Assembly (NCBI RefSeq): GCF_029962835.1
Contig: NC_080578.1
Location: 104,821,759 to 104,885,758 of the forward strand
DNA from: Magnolia sinica
Lineage: Eukaryota; Streptophyta; Magnoliopsida; Magnoliales; Magnoliaceae
Direction of reading: 5' to 3'
Length of the DNA: 64,000 nucleotides
Below are positions 35,546 through 47,174 of this stretch, piece by piece. Made by a program: the position numbers and the translations under genes. The first letter of the stretch is position 1; the number at the start of each line of letters is the position of its first letter. The notes beneath the pieces were generated by a model that was not told where the DNA came from, did not search any database, and was given only the letters and a program-made list of their open reading frames with translations.

Positions 35546-37164
35546 AAATAGCTATTTGATTTATCATTGCATTAATGATTATTATTATTTTTTAAATCAT
35601 CTTTTAAAAGTAAAATATATAGCATGATAGCAATCGAAATTTTATCAAATGACTCAAGCGTGGATAATAGGGCTGCAACTTAAACCCAAGCTTTGGTTGT
35701 GTTGGGTCAGATTGTTGAAAAACACCAACCTTATTTAAATTGGTTTTGGGTTTTGGTTGAGCAAATTCATGTATTTGGGTTGAATATTGAGGACCTTGGA
35801 TTGGGTTGTCGAGATATAGCATAGAAGCACCTTTCTACCAAAGATTGTCTCCAACCTTTCATACCTCCCATGAAATCCTTCTTATAAATGAATCTCTTTC
35901 CAAAAGGTGGCACAATTTTTTTGTGGTCTAAAGCGGATCCTGCACAGTGTAATGGCTCTTCTCAATCCTACTGCACAGTATGGAAGAAAACACATACTTG
36001 ATAGCTTTGGGTTGTGTATACATGAATGAGGGTTTTATACCAACTGAACATTAGGTTGGATCTGATGGACATTACTTTGGTTAGGGATCCCCTCACCACC
36101 ACAACATCTACGTTTGTAGGGGTTGCTAAATAGATGGCCAAACTGTTTGAGTTCTTAGTTGTAGATGATTGTTATATTGATATGTCTACCCCATGCTTGG
36201 GGTCAAAGGCATTCCGTTTAAATTAAGTTGAAAAAGACTAGTATACTTAACATAATACACAGGTGTTATGATTGGTGTCGAATCGTCACTATTTCCTGTT
36301 GTGTGGCCAACTTGAATTTTTCCTATTCAAAATTTTGAGCTCATGTGCTAACTTGAGTGAATGAAACTGTTGGATGGGATGGATTTCTTACAAACATTGC
36401 AGTGGCCCTCAAACCATTTTGGAATAAGCACAATAGTTATGCCACTCACATTATCAATGGATGGGATGTCATATAAACGTCACACTGAGCCCAAAAAGGT
36501 TCTAATGGTAGGCATCCCCATGTGAACTGTTTCCTATGGTGTGTCCCATTTGACACCCATGGATCTGATGAAACTAATGGACAGAGAGCATGTCATCCCA
36601 TCCACTGATAATGTGAGTTCTATGTTGCTTTTGGATGCAGATTGCATGGTCCATTGTGCCTTCTCATTTATGAGCCCAAAATTAAAGCAAATTCGAAGTT
36701 TAAGTGGACCGCATCAGTGGAAACAACTGGGATAATGATTTCCACCGCATTGATATTTATTTGTCATTCAAACTGTTCATCAAGTCACACAAAGCTAACG
36801 AAGGAAACACAAATATGGCTAGGTCCACAACTTGTGCGGTCTCAAGAAGTTCTCACCATAGGCACGGGTTGGGATGGGGTAATAACTTAGTGGGTGACTC
36901 ACTGATTGTGGGGCCCACTTTAATGTATGTGTTGTATATCCAGCCATTCATCCATTTTGCCAGCTCATTTTAGTGCATGGGCTGAAAATGACAAATTTAA
37001 AAATCTGAGTTAGGTCACACCAAGGTAATGTTTTTTGCATATCCAAATATCAAGTGGACCACATCCTAAAAAAACATTTAGTGAACAATTGACCTTTTCG
37101 CTCCAGTACTATGTCATACAATCATTTGCTCTAAAAGCTAAGCTGGTAGAGGATGGTGTATTAA
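35546..37164. other. Spacer of the inverted repeat
   Basis: No gene. It contains a decayed element with GGGCTGCAACTTAAACCC (about 35670) and long stretches of the GGGCCC MITE family (about 36270-37010, including GTGGGGCCCACTTTAATG at 36910). It ends at the target duplication of the hAT MITE at 37157-37164. Confidence 0.5.
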
Positions 37165-37745
37165 TAGGGGTGTACACGAACCGAGCTAGCTCAGTTAGCT
37201 CACTCGACTCAACTCGAAAAAGCTCGATTTGACTCGGTTCAAAGCTGAGTTCGAGCTGGGGCGAGCTGATTTTTTGTGCTCGAAAATGAGTTCGAGCAGA
37301 GTTCGAGTAGGCCCCAGCTCGACTTGACTCAGATCGAATCCAGCTCGAATCTAGCTTGGATTGAACTAGTTTGGTGACTTGGTTACTTTGCCATTGATGT
37401 TGCTCACCAATTGTTTGATAACATGACTCAACGAAATGTGGCTGGTGGCAAGCAAGGTACTACCTTTTTTTTTGGGTTTTTATGTTACTTGGAAGGTGTT
37501 TGATAAAACACCTGTAAAACTATTGCCTCTGTTTGTAAAGCACTGGGTTTTTTAAGTTGCAGTTCAAGTGTTTGTGGAAATGCATCAATAACAAACTCAG
37601 CTCGATCTTGGCTCGAGCTACTGACTGAACCGAGCCGAGCCGAGCAGGCTAGTCAGGCTCGAGGACCGAGCCGAGTTTGAGCTGAAGTCCGTCGGTGTTC
37701 GAGCAAGGGCTAGCTTGACTCGGTTCGACTCAATGTACACCCCTA
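37165..37745. mobile_element. Full-length hAT MITE with 8-bp target duplication
   Basis: The ends TAGGGGTGTACACGAA and GTACACCCCTA are flanked by TGTATTAA on both sides (37157-37164 and 37746-37753). It is 581 bp long, rich in GAGCTCGA-like words, and has no transposase. It is the same family as 29581-30102 but inverted relative to it. The inner boundary of the inverted repeat falls inside it. Confidence 0.88.
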
Positions 37746-38987
37746 TGTATTAATGTATTCAAGGGACTTTAACAAAGCTCTTCTTTATATATCCGCTTCG
37801 TCCAGGTCTGGTTAACCTTATCAAGGGTTGGATGGAAAAGAAACATTAAGGTGGGCATTACTATATCCCTAGGCAGTTTTTTAAGGGTGTGCTTTCAATC
37901 ACCACTGTTTCTTTGGAGATTTGGATCTATTTAATTTTTTGGTCTAGATGACCTAAAATGGGCTAAAAAACTGATGGACGACGTGGATATACAACACATA
38001 ATTGAGGTAGGCCCCACAGTTAAGGGTAACACACGTAATCCGCGCTTGGTGGACTCACCCGCTATGCTGTTACCCGGAACTCGCCTAATCCACGCCCTGT
38101 CACAGGGCTCCATGTTGTTTCCCTACCTACAACCTTCCCGCTCGTCAGGCCTCTCTCTCTCTCTCTCTCTCAATCTGAAATAAAACGCAGACAGAAGAAA
38201 GAAAGAAATGTAGATGAGGGAAATATGCGAAGAAAGGTCTGTACCTGATCCTCATCCAACACCAGCGAATCGGATCAATCTGTCCAACACAGATGAAAGG
38301 ATTCTTCAAGAAACAGGTCTTTACCTCTTTCTTTTTTCTTTTTCATTCTATCATCAACTGCAGCTCTGTAATCTGCATATTTTTTCTCTCTTTTTCTTTT
38401 TCCCTTTCTTTTAGTCCTTTAACTTATCTATCTTCTTCTTCCTTTTATTGGATTCTTTGCTGCCTAATCTTTCTCTCCAACCACAAATGCTCTCTCCATC
38501 TCCCAACGTCCCACGTCTTTCTTGGGTCTCTCTTTTTTAATTATTTATATAGAGCGGCCCGCAACATGAATTGTATCAGGGAGGTGCCCGTGCCAGAGAT
38601 AGGCACGCAGTCTCCTATTTGCTTGAATTGTGTCAGCAATGGGACAATTCCTTATCCATCAATTGGGACCTGTAGGATCTTTCCAGACAGGAAACCCAAC
38701 GCCTTTGTGAGGTTCACCTGTGAACCTGGATGTTTGTCCATTTATCAGGTGAGCCACACATGTATGATGAAATGGCCAGTTGGAGAAATGACAACCACTA
38801 GTCTACATTCAACGTGCACGTGTTGCTCACTTAATGTGTGGACTAGGCATTCCTCTTACTGCACATGGCATTTTCTATATCATCTGGGCCTTTGGCAAAA
38901 CCCTCAAGCACTTGACTGTCTGTTTTTACACTATCCTCAACTACTTGGCTGATTACTGAAATTTATTATCCGAAGCAAAGATTATTC
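37531..38987 (+). repeat. Right arm of large inverted repeat
   Basis: This is the inverted counterpart of 34165-35545. It carries the intact end of the hAT MITE, the MITE-family segment with CGCCTAATCCACGCCCTGTC, a (CT)n tract at 38150-38171, a ~125-bp arm-specific segment (38530-38655), and a strong donor-like ATCAG|GTGAGCC at 38748. Its outer end lies 505 bp before the PPR start codon. Confidence 0.93.
38656..38748 (+). promoter_or_regulatory. Candidate 5' leader exon end of the PPR gene
   Basis: TTTATCAG|GTGAGC at 38748/38749 is a near-consensus donor. CTGTTTTTCAG|CC at 39490 is a clean acceptor three bases before the PPR start codon. Joining them would remove a 742-bp leader intron. Reading through the joint in the open frame of this exon meets TGA at once, so the exon would be untranslated. 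The exon start is not determined. Other donors within the arm are possible. Confidence 0.4.
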
Positions 38988-39492
38988 GGTTACTGCTTGA
39001 TATATGAACATACAGATGCATGCGCACACACCCTTTTGCCTACCTACCCATTTATTTACATTTAATTTGTTTTACTTGCTAATCCACTGGTCCTATCATC
39101 TGGTCTTTGATGAATTGTCCAAGTTCTTAACCATTCACTTGGTCCTGTTCCTTGATGGGTAAATTGTTTTGTGACTGCTGGATACCCTCCATCATAAATA
39201 TCATTCACCATTTAATCAAGGGTGTGTTTGGTTGTACCAAATTTCATGAACTATCATGATGTTTGGTTCAACCTTACACACCCTTAGTTATGAAATAATC
39301 CGTCTTTCAATATCCATTGAGAGTAAGCATGTCATTGCATTTTTTTTTTTGGGGGGTCTTTTGGTTTGTTACAAAATCTATTGCCTTCTTTTTCTTTATT
39401 GCAGTCATGATGACCGTGGGGAATCCTTGAAGCCCTGTAAATATATCTGAGATTAGCTCATCATTACAAAATTTGACTGCTGTTTTTCAGCC

Positions 39493-41862
39493 ATGATGGA
39501 AAGATTGCTAGCTGCTAGAAAACTCGGCTATCTGTTACCTTCAACATCTTCCTTAGTCAATGGTTGGCATTACAATACTGCTCAAATTTCTGGTTACCCA
39601 TCCCTGGTCTGTTTAAACCACAGGTCTTTCAATAGGCTCTCCACTCTCGATAGCTTAGATGTGTACACAGTTGTGGCAAAGCCTGATAATGGTTTTAGCT
39701 GCTCATTCTTAGCCCCATTCTCCACTATGACTGGAATGATTTTGGTCCAGGCTCGGGACCCAGCTCGACTAGCTGTGGAGTTAGGAAATGCTCTTGATGA
39801 ACGGAGATTTGAAGATGCTTGGAAGTTTTATGAGCAGTACATGTTGATGGAAGGATTTCCTAGGAAATCCATTCTAAGCAAACTCATTGCAGGTTTCACA
39901 GAGAGCGATGACCGCCGGTGGCTTGACAAAGCTTACAGTTTGGTGGAGCTGGTTTTTAATGAGGGTAAGCATCAGTTATTAGAGAAGGAATGCCTCATAT
40001 ATCACTCATTTGTCCTCGCAAGGTGTGGACTGCCAGTTCCCGCATCGACCATCTTGAGAAAAATCGTGGAGTTCGAGGAATTTGTACCCATAACTGCATG
40101 GTCGGGGATCATAGCACATATGTCACGAACAGCCCAGGGTGCTTATCTTGCTGCTGAGTTAGTTCTTGAGATCGGGCACTTATTCAAAGATAACCGGGTG
40201 GACCCACGGAAGAAGTGCAACAGACCATTGCTCTCAATGAAACCTGACACTACTGTTTTTAACATCACTCTGGTTGGATGTTTGTTGTTCGGGACTGCCC
40301 GGAAAGCTGAGCAGCTTCTTGAGCTGATGCCTAGAATAGGAGTAAAACCTGACGCGACCTCGCTGATCATAATGGTACACATTTATGAAAGGAATGGGCG
40401 TAGGGAAGAAATCAAGAAACTCAAGCGATACATTGATGAAGCCTGTGGTCTGGGTGATTTTCAGTTTCAGCAGTTCTACAACTGTTTGCTCTCATGCCAT
40501 TTAAAATTTGGGGATCTGGATTCTGCATCGGAGATGGTACTGGAAATTCTCCGCAAGTCAAAAGAAGCTCGTAGCTCTTTGTCTGCCGCAACGCTAGTAC
40601 TTGAAGCTGTCGGAACTGGTGGGAAGCCCTCCCATCAGAAACAAAGTTCCGTGCAGGCTGCTAACCATATAGAATCTAGTTTTTCAGATGAGCCTGCATT
40701 TATTGGTAGTGCTGCCCCATCATTTTTGGAGTTCTCCAGTGATAAGAAATTTTCAAGGCTTGAGGCAGAGGCTCATGAATCACTCGATCTGTTGCTGGGT
40801 GAGTTGCAGATGCAAGTTGAGCTGGTTACGTCCGATCGTGGTATCCTCCGTCCAACTGAAAGAATTTATGCCAAACTGGTTAAGGCCTACTTGGAAGCAG
40901 ACAAGCTCAGTGATTTGGCAATGTTTTTAATCAGGGCAGATAAGGAGGATGGTCCTGTCTCTGCCGATAAATCTGCTGTTGTTCATGTCATTGATGCTTG
41001 CATCTCACTACAATGGCTGGACAAGGCACATGACCTACTTGATGAAATGCAGTTTGCTGGGGTGAGAATTGGTTCCGCTGTCTACTCATCCCTCCTAAAA
41101 GCCTATTGCAAAGCAAACCGGGCCAGGGAGGTCACATTACTTTTAAGGGATGCCCGTAAGGCAGGCGTCCAGATTGATTCAAGCTGCTATGAGGCTTTGA
41201 TTCAATCTCGGGTGCTTCAAAAGGACACAAGTGGTGCTCTCCATCTATTCAAAGAGATGAAAGAGGCTAAGATATCGAAAACTGGTCATCCTGAATTTGA
41301 GATGTTGGTGAAAGGCTGTGCTGAGAGTGGTGAAGCAGGTCTAATGGCTAAGCTTTTAGAGGAAATAAAGGAAGAACAGAGAGCAGACTGTGGTGTTCAC
41401 GATTGGAACAGTGTGATCTATTTCTTTTGTAAGAAGAGGTTAATGCACGATGCTCAAAAGGCTCTGAAGAAGATGAAGGCTTTGGGGCATCAGCCAAACG
41501 CTCAGACTTTTCATTCGTTGGTTACTGGGTATGCAGCTCTAGGGGGAAAGTATATTGAGATAACGGAGCTGTGGGGTGAAATGAAAGCTCTTGCCTCTTC
41601 CAGCCCAATTAAGTTTGATCAGGAGCTCCTGGATTCTTTATTGTATAGCTTTGTGAGAGGCGGGTTTTTCTTGAGAGCTAATGAAGTTGTGGAGATGATG
41701 GAGGGGGAGGGTCTGTTCATTGACAAGTACAAGTACAGAACTCTCTTCTTGAAGTATCACAGGACATTTTACAAGGGCAAAGCTCCCAAGTTCCAGACAG
41801 AAGCCCAGTGCAAGAGGAGGGAAGCTGCTTTGGCCTTTAAGAAATGGGCTGGTGTTTTTTGA
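39493..41862 (+). CDS. PPR protein, At1g03100-like, organellar
   Basis: A 789-codon frame uninterrupted by introns. It resembles the small group of atypical plant pentatricopeptide-repeat proteins that includes Arabidopsis At1g03100 (similar length), At1g69290 and At4g17616; this is recognition from memory, not a search. Such proteins bind organellar RNA and act in its processing. The N-terminus is basic and rich in L, S and R, as expected for mitochondrial or plastid import. Loose PPR motifs are seen at about residues 250-320 (KPDTTVFNITLVGCLLFGTA, GVKPDATSLIIMVHIYERNG). More lie at about 490-760 (VVHVIDACISLQWLDKAHDL, AVYSSLLKAYCKANRAREV, DWNSVIYFFCKKRLMHDAQK, NAQTFHSLVTGYAALGG). Two ATGs are adjacent at the start, preceded by a probable splice acceptor, which supports this start. 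No stop or frameshift is present. The inverted repeat begins 505 bp upstream. Confidence 0.93.
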   Translation: MMERLLAARKLGYLLPSTSSLVNGWHYNTAQISGYPSLVCLNHRSFNRLSTLDSLDVYTVVAKPDNGFSCSFLAPFSTMTGMILVQARDPARLAVELGNALDERRFEDAWKFYEQYMLMEGFPRKSILSKLIAGFTESDDRRWLDKAYSLVELVFNEGKHQLLEKECLIYHSFVLARCGLPVPASTILRKIVEFEEFVPITAWSGIIAHMSRTAQGAYLAAELVLEIGHLFKDNRVDPRKKCNRPLLSMKPDTTVFNITLVGCLLFGTARKAEQLLELMPRIGVKPDATSLIIMVHIYERNGRREEIKKLKRYIDEACGLGDFQFQQFYNCLLSCHLKFGDLDSASEMVLEILRKSKEARSSLSAATLVLEAVGTGGKPSHQKQSSVQAANHIESSFSDEPAFIGSAAPSFLEFSSDKKFSRLEAEAHESLDLLLGELQMQVELVTSDRGILRPTERIYAKLVKAYLEADKLSDLAMFLIRADKEDGPVSADKSAVVHVIDACISLQWLDKAHDLLDEMQFAGVRIGSAVYSSLLKAYCKANRAREVTLLLRDARKAGVQIDSSCYEALIQSRVLQKDTSGALHLFKEMKEAKISKTGHPEFEMLVKGCAESGEAGLMAKLLEEIKEEQRADCGVHDWNSVIYFFCKKRLMHDAQKALKKMKALGHQPNAQTFHSLVTGYAALGGKYIEITELWGEMKALASSSPIKFDQELLDSLLYSFVRGGFFLRANEVVEMMEGEGLFIDKYKYRTLFLKYHRTFYKGKAPKFQTEAQCKRREAALAFKKWAGVF

Positions 41863-42107
41863 AGAAAAATTTAGATCCATCCATCACAATCAAGGGTGTA
41901 TTTTATCCAAGCGACATGAGACTATTGCCTTTTCTTCACTCAACATCTCAACTTTCCAACCCATCCAATTTGAGGACAACCGGCTGTGTCCATCAACATG
42001 TTGGCCATTGATGTACCAAACAGGGTATGTCAACTATGATTAGAAGCTAAACAAAAATTTAGTAGTGAGTGATCACAAGTTGTGCTCCCCTCGGGTTTGT
42101 CTTCTTC

Positions 42108-42113
42108 AATAAA
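42108..42113 (+). terminator. Polyadenylation signal of the PPR gene
   Basis: AATAAA in CTTCAATAAAATTCC, 246 bases after the stop codon, followed by A-rich DNA. This is a plausible 3' end signal. Confidence 0.6.
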
Positions 42114-42404
42114 ATTCCATTCCCTTTAAAAAAATAAAAAATATAAAAATATAAAACATAGTAGCCAATTTTTTTAATTATTTTATTTTATTTTATTTTA
42201 TTTTTTCTGAATTGGACAATGAAGCATAGAATTTGAAATATGCTGCAATGTACTTAAATGAGCATTTTGGTGCTTTGTAGGATCGGTGTTGGTAACCGGC
42301 ATGAAGGAAGTGAATTTCATTGGTGGGCGTAGTACATTTTACAGAACAACAAATTGGGTATTGCTCAAATCAAATTACTGCTATGTGCTAAATGGTGAAG
42401 TATT

Positions 42405-42505
42405 ATCCCATGGTTAGATGAGCTGGTAGAGATAGAAAAGTGTGTGTGAGTAATCCAAGTTTCAATCCCTAGTGTTACCTTTCAAATAAAATAAAAACAA
42501 AATCC
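42405..42505 (+). repeat. tRNA-derived SINE-like sequence
   Basis: TTAGATGAGCTGGTAGAG resembles a pol III A box and AGTTTCAATCCC a B box, about 35 bases apart. An A-rich tail follows (AAATAAAATAAAAACAAAA, 42484-42502). It does not fold as a true tRNA as far as I can judge. SINE head plus tail is the likeliest reading. Confidence 0.45.
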
Positions 42506-45342
42506 TTTGTTGGTGGAGCTTCTATAGCCGTTGCATCTATAGGGTAGTTTTACTTGTGAGAATAACTTTCTTGCATACTTTCGATTAATTAATTGTGAAA
42601 AACGCATATTTTGCAATATAAAAATGGAGACATTAGGATTTCCCCCATTTTTCACTTAAATGTTATTTTTTAAGCCACAAATCCACATCAATGCATGATA
42701 ATTCCATTTCAATCCATGCTAATATTTGAAATAAATGAAGTTTCTATGTATTTTTTCATCACATGAGATTCAATAAAACCAAGAGCAATTGAAATCACCT
42801 AAGGTATTGTTGTATTTCCAATGTAATGGGCCATTGTTCATCAAATCATGTTTAATTTGTGTTCAATTAGGACCCATTTAGTTGACCTTCAACAAGTCAA
42901 TTCAATAGACAACATTCTCATCAAAGAATGGTCCGATGCACCATTGACTACATGGTCAAAACACACACACACACAAAAATGATAGATTCGTGGATATCTC
43001 ATTTTCTTCCTATTTTTCTGATATTTTTTCATATTTTTTTGCTTCAAAAATTTTTTTTGACCGATATAGGCCAATGCGGGCCCGATTCCAATACGCGACA
43101 CCGTATCGTATCATTTTTCCACGGGGCCTTTACGGCGGCCAATACCATCATTCAGTACCATGAGTAGACCTCCTTGGCATAAAACCAATCTGGTTTTCTA
43201 ATATATTCATCTTATGCCTTGATCTTTGCTTATTCACTTGCTCCCAATGTTTTGTAGCATAGCTCATGAGTTGAGTCCCACTATAATTAGTGCAGCTCTA
43301 TATGTCTCCTTTACTCTTATAAATTGGTACCACGTTACTTTGCCTCTGGCATTTTCTTCGATGAACAACTTTGTCAACCAAAATAACCCAGTATCTCTCA
43401 TTGACTTCCAAACTTCTATTGGTATACCATTTGTTGATATGATGGGCTCCAATGTGTATGGTCCATGCACCAAAAATCATGCAAATTGGAAAAACCTGAC
43501 CCATCAGTTGGTGGCCAGCAAATGAATGGTTAAGAATGGAATTACAGAAAAGCTCCCCATTCGACCAATAAAAGGTCTGTTGTTTTCAATGGTCAGGGCC
43601 TTCCAATGTGGGGACATTTGGTGCACGGACCATGTGGAGTCTATGGAATCAATGGTTTGAATCATTGAGCAATGGGCTCCACTTGTATAAACTGAAAACT
43701 TGAGATATGGTTGGAGGGCATAGCATCATCTTGACATGGTTTGCCCAGTTGTTTCTGTTCTTCAGGCATCCATGTTATCTAAGCCTTATCCCAACTGATT
43801 GGGGTCTGAAAGATTTGACCATGTCCACTTGCAAAAATTCATTAGAACTTGTACTGCTAAAATTTTCTCGGCATCATAGAAAATGACTCTTTTTGTTTAT
43901 AAACAATATTGTGGATTCTGCACGTAGATTCTCAGACGAACAAAGAAATAACTTCTTTATTTGTCAAATAATATTTTGCTTGTGTTTGTTACATTGGAGA
44001 GGAGGATCCCTACTTTTGATTTTATTGTCCTTTTTGTCTTCCATTCCTGAATTGCAGGTTTGAACGACTTTATGGGGCTGTGGATATACGAGTAGTTTGA
44101 TGTGTTCTTTGTTTTTTCTGTAATGTATGTTATAGAAATTCATGGCTAACTCTTCCAAAGTGAATCTGCTGTCGACGATAGCTCATGCACGAAGATGTTG
44201 GAGAGACGGCCCATAGCACTAATGTATCCTGTTAATGAAGATTTCTTTGCTACAACTGTGGAGGGAATGATGCTCTGATGGGAGAATTTTGCTGCCTGGC
44301 ATGTATGTTTGATTCTTGGCAACTTCCTAGCATGTATTTGTTAGACAATTTTATTTTATTTTTTATTTTTATTTTTTGAGTTTTCCAAGATATGATAATT
44401 TCACTGGCTGTAATTTGAGGGTCCATTGTTTTAACCGCAACTAAATATGCTGATACTGGTTTGTTATATACCATTTTACCAGTGTTTGTGTAATGTGTTT
44501 CTTGGTATTTCTTGGTTTCTTTTCTCCATCTACCTCCTTTCTCCACTAAGGCTCATCCGCATGATGATGTGGTCTAAGACATCTATATGAAAGGTGGGCT
44601 CATTTGTACCATACATGTGGCATTCGTGCACAATGCTTGAGACATTCAGATGTTTGCCCCATCATGCATTAGTCATGGTGTAACAAATATTTAGTTGATT
44701 GAACTCTATTGTGGATCAAGCATAGCCTAGCCTGTCAGCAACACAGAACAAATTCCTAACCATCCAACTGGTGGCCACTCAATGAAGGGCAAAAAAAAAA
44801 AGGTCAGTGGTCAAAATTCAGATGGTTTAGCATGCACCATGCAACATTTGTTTTGACATTTGGGTTTGCCCATGCAGGTTTCTAATGAGAGGAAAGAGGG
44901 TAGATTGGTTGGTGGTAATTCAGTTGGGTTGTATTGAATAGAGGGAAATGAGCAGGACATGTTCTGCTTAGGAAATGGCTAGAGTAGAACAACAACCATC
45001 TGAATTTTGAGGTGAAGAGAAACACAGGTCTCCTGATCAATGATATGGTAATCTGACCACTTTCTTGCATATCATGTTTGTTGTAGAGATTTGTTGTGAA
45101 ATCAATGTGGATGGTATTAGCTTTCAGGTTACCTAAGCAATATGTGTTTTGCCACCTTGTGGAAGTACATCATCCCTATGTCTAATTTGGAACATAGTTT
45201 AAAAAACCCAAAAAGTCGACTCAATTCAATGTCCATCCGGATCGGCTTGATTCGAATCAACTTGACTCAATATTCAACTATTAAATTAATAGGAATATTT
45301 AAGCAATAATACCTATTTAATAATTGATAAAACTATCATGGA

Positions 45343-45420
45343 TGAAGTGCATGCCTTGGTGGTAGAGTTGCTTCACTCTCCCTGAAAGGTCAGGGGGTTC
45401 AACCCTCATGCTTTGCACTC
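45343..45420 (+). repeat. tRNA-like block, SINE-like
   Basis: TGCCTTGGTGGTAGAG (A-box-like, 45352-45367) and GGGGTTCAACCCT (B box with T-arm-like complementarity, 45393-45405) lie in tRNA spacing. The acceptor stem does not close, so this is not a functional tRNA gene. It sits in transposon-like GAGTCGA-rich DNA. Confidence 0.4.
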
Positions 45421-46152
45421 AGTTTGAGTCTCGTCGAGTCGACCAAGGTAGCGTACCAACTTGAACAAGTCCTGCTGAGTTTGGCTGAGTTGAGCTCACC
45501 AGCGAGTTTCATGGTGATTCATCGAGTCAAACTGACTTGGCTGAGTTTCGAGAAGAGACACTGAATTTTATAACTATGATTGGGAAATAATACAGAGCTG
45601 TCTACATTCATTTCAAATTGGTTTTTTGTGGGTGTAGTTGCATTAGTGGTGGTCTTTAGATGGACAGTAGAAATAAGGAGTACTATGTTAGGTAGAGGGG
45701 CCTAAGGTTAAGTGATCCAAAACTTGTTATGATGTGCCTCCCCATCCATTGGCCATGTACCAAAAATAACTGAAATTAGGAGATCCAAAAAAAAAAAAAA
45801 GTGGATTCGCCCGTACAAATGTTGTACAATAAGGTTATCATACAAACCGTTGTAATGCAACTTTAGTGTGAAAAGTTAGTCAACTGAGTGGAAAGTAATT
45901 CAAATGCCTGAAAAAACTGGTTCAACATTGGGTGTAAAAAGAGTTGGAAGTGATTGGGACCACTTTGTTGTGTATGTCATCCAACGCACGCTTCAACTAC
46001 CTACCACAAATCATTGCGACTGTTATAGAATATCTCCTCATATTCTCCTCAAAATTCCTAAAATTATATTATCGCCATTTTTTTCACTTTTTTAACATAA
46101 TAAACATCTAAATATCTAAATTAATGAATGTATACCAATATTTAAAAATTTT

Positions 46153-46156
<4 letters not shown>

Positions 46157-46208
<52 letters not shown>
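46157..46208. repeat. (TA)n microsatellite
   Basis: An uninterrupted TA run of about 26 units. Confidence 0.95.
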
Positions 46209-46210
<2 letters not shown>

Positions 46211-47124
46211 TGAGATTTTACCGATATGAGAAAAACGTAAAAATCTGAAAATCCCCTAAGAAAAACTATGGGGAGAAATTGCCCAAGGAGGTTTGTCAGC
46301 ATGCCAAAAAAAAGAAGTGTTGGATCATCAAGTGGGCCATACCACGTCAAAATACATGTGGTGGCCCAGACGATGGTTGGATTGAACCTGATTTTTGGTG
46401 TGTCTCACTTTTATAGCAGGGCGACCCTACTTAATGGGTTGGATGCCGTACCTTGTAAAATCATGTGTTTGTGTCCTGCACCCGTGCACTCACACTACAA
46501 TGAGTGTTGCCTGCCTGTATTTTGGATTCGTGGGATTTTTGGAATCCAAGGAGAATGGGAGGGGGCACACATGATGGACGGATAGGATTTCATCAAAACA
46601 TCAAGGGAACCGTCACCTCGATTTGTATGTTAAGTTTCTCTTAGAAACATGTGATGTTTCCTACTATAGCTAGCCATGGTGCGAAAAATCATGCCAATCT
46701 GTTGCTCATGAGCTTCCCATCAATAGCATGAAAATGGACCGTCAAGATTGACTAGAAAATCAAATAGGTCCAATCATCATCTTGAAACACATAGTAGATA
46801 GGTCCCACTTTGTATTTCTTATCATCCCGAATAACACTTTGATTTGATGATTCTAACCATGTGATTTATGAATCTTAAACAACCTACGGTTGGTACAAAT
46901 TGGTCCTATTCAAATGGTTAGGATCATCTGATCGGTTTGATTCTTACACCATAGCTTTCTCTTTAGTAGTATGAATGAATGAACGGTTCAGATCAATGAT
47001 AGATCACCTCGTGTGCCCTTTAAAAAGTTTGGGACGATGCCAACTTCCTCAGGTGGGACGTTCATATATCTCCGTCTCTTTTTCCCTACTCCAACAGTGA
47101 CTCTACTCTACCAACAGAGATTAG

Positions 47125-47126
<2 letters not shown>

Positions 47127-47157
<31 letters not shown>
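47127..47157 (+). repeat. (CT)n tract in the FLZ leader
   Basis: A CT run ending 17 bases before the ATG of the FLZ gene. CT-rich leaders next to start codons are common in plant 5' untranslated regions. Confidence 0.9.
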
Positions 47158-47159
<2 letters not shown>

Positions 47160-47174
47160 CATTGAAAGAAGACA

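Larger units (their letters stand above)
42114..47126. other. Intergenic with SINE-like and MITE fragments
   Basis: 5 kb without a gene. Items that could be named are listed separately: tRNA-like blocks at 42405 and 45343 and a TA microsatellite at 46157. A CCGATATAGGCCAATGCGGGCCC piece near 43062 and GAGTCGACCAAGG-type repeat DNA near 45190-45560 look like transposon debris. The stretch 46330-46620 has MITE-family words. Confidence 0.45.

Noticed and set aside
38293..38952. 219-codon frame with several cysteines in the right inverted-repeat arm
   Set aside because: The left arm does not keep the frame, part is an arm-specific insertion, the start is low complexity, and joining it to the PPR exon meets a stop immediately.
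45343..45420. A functional tRNA gene
   Set aside because: A- and B-box words are present, but the acceptor stem does not pair.
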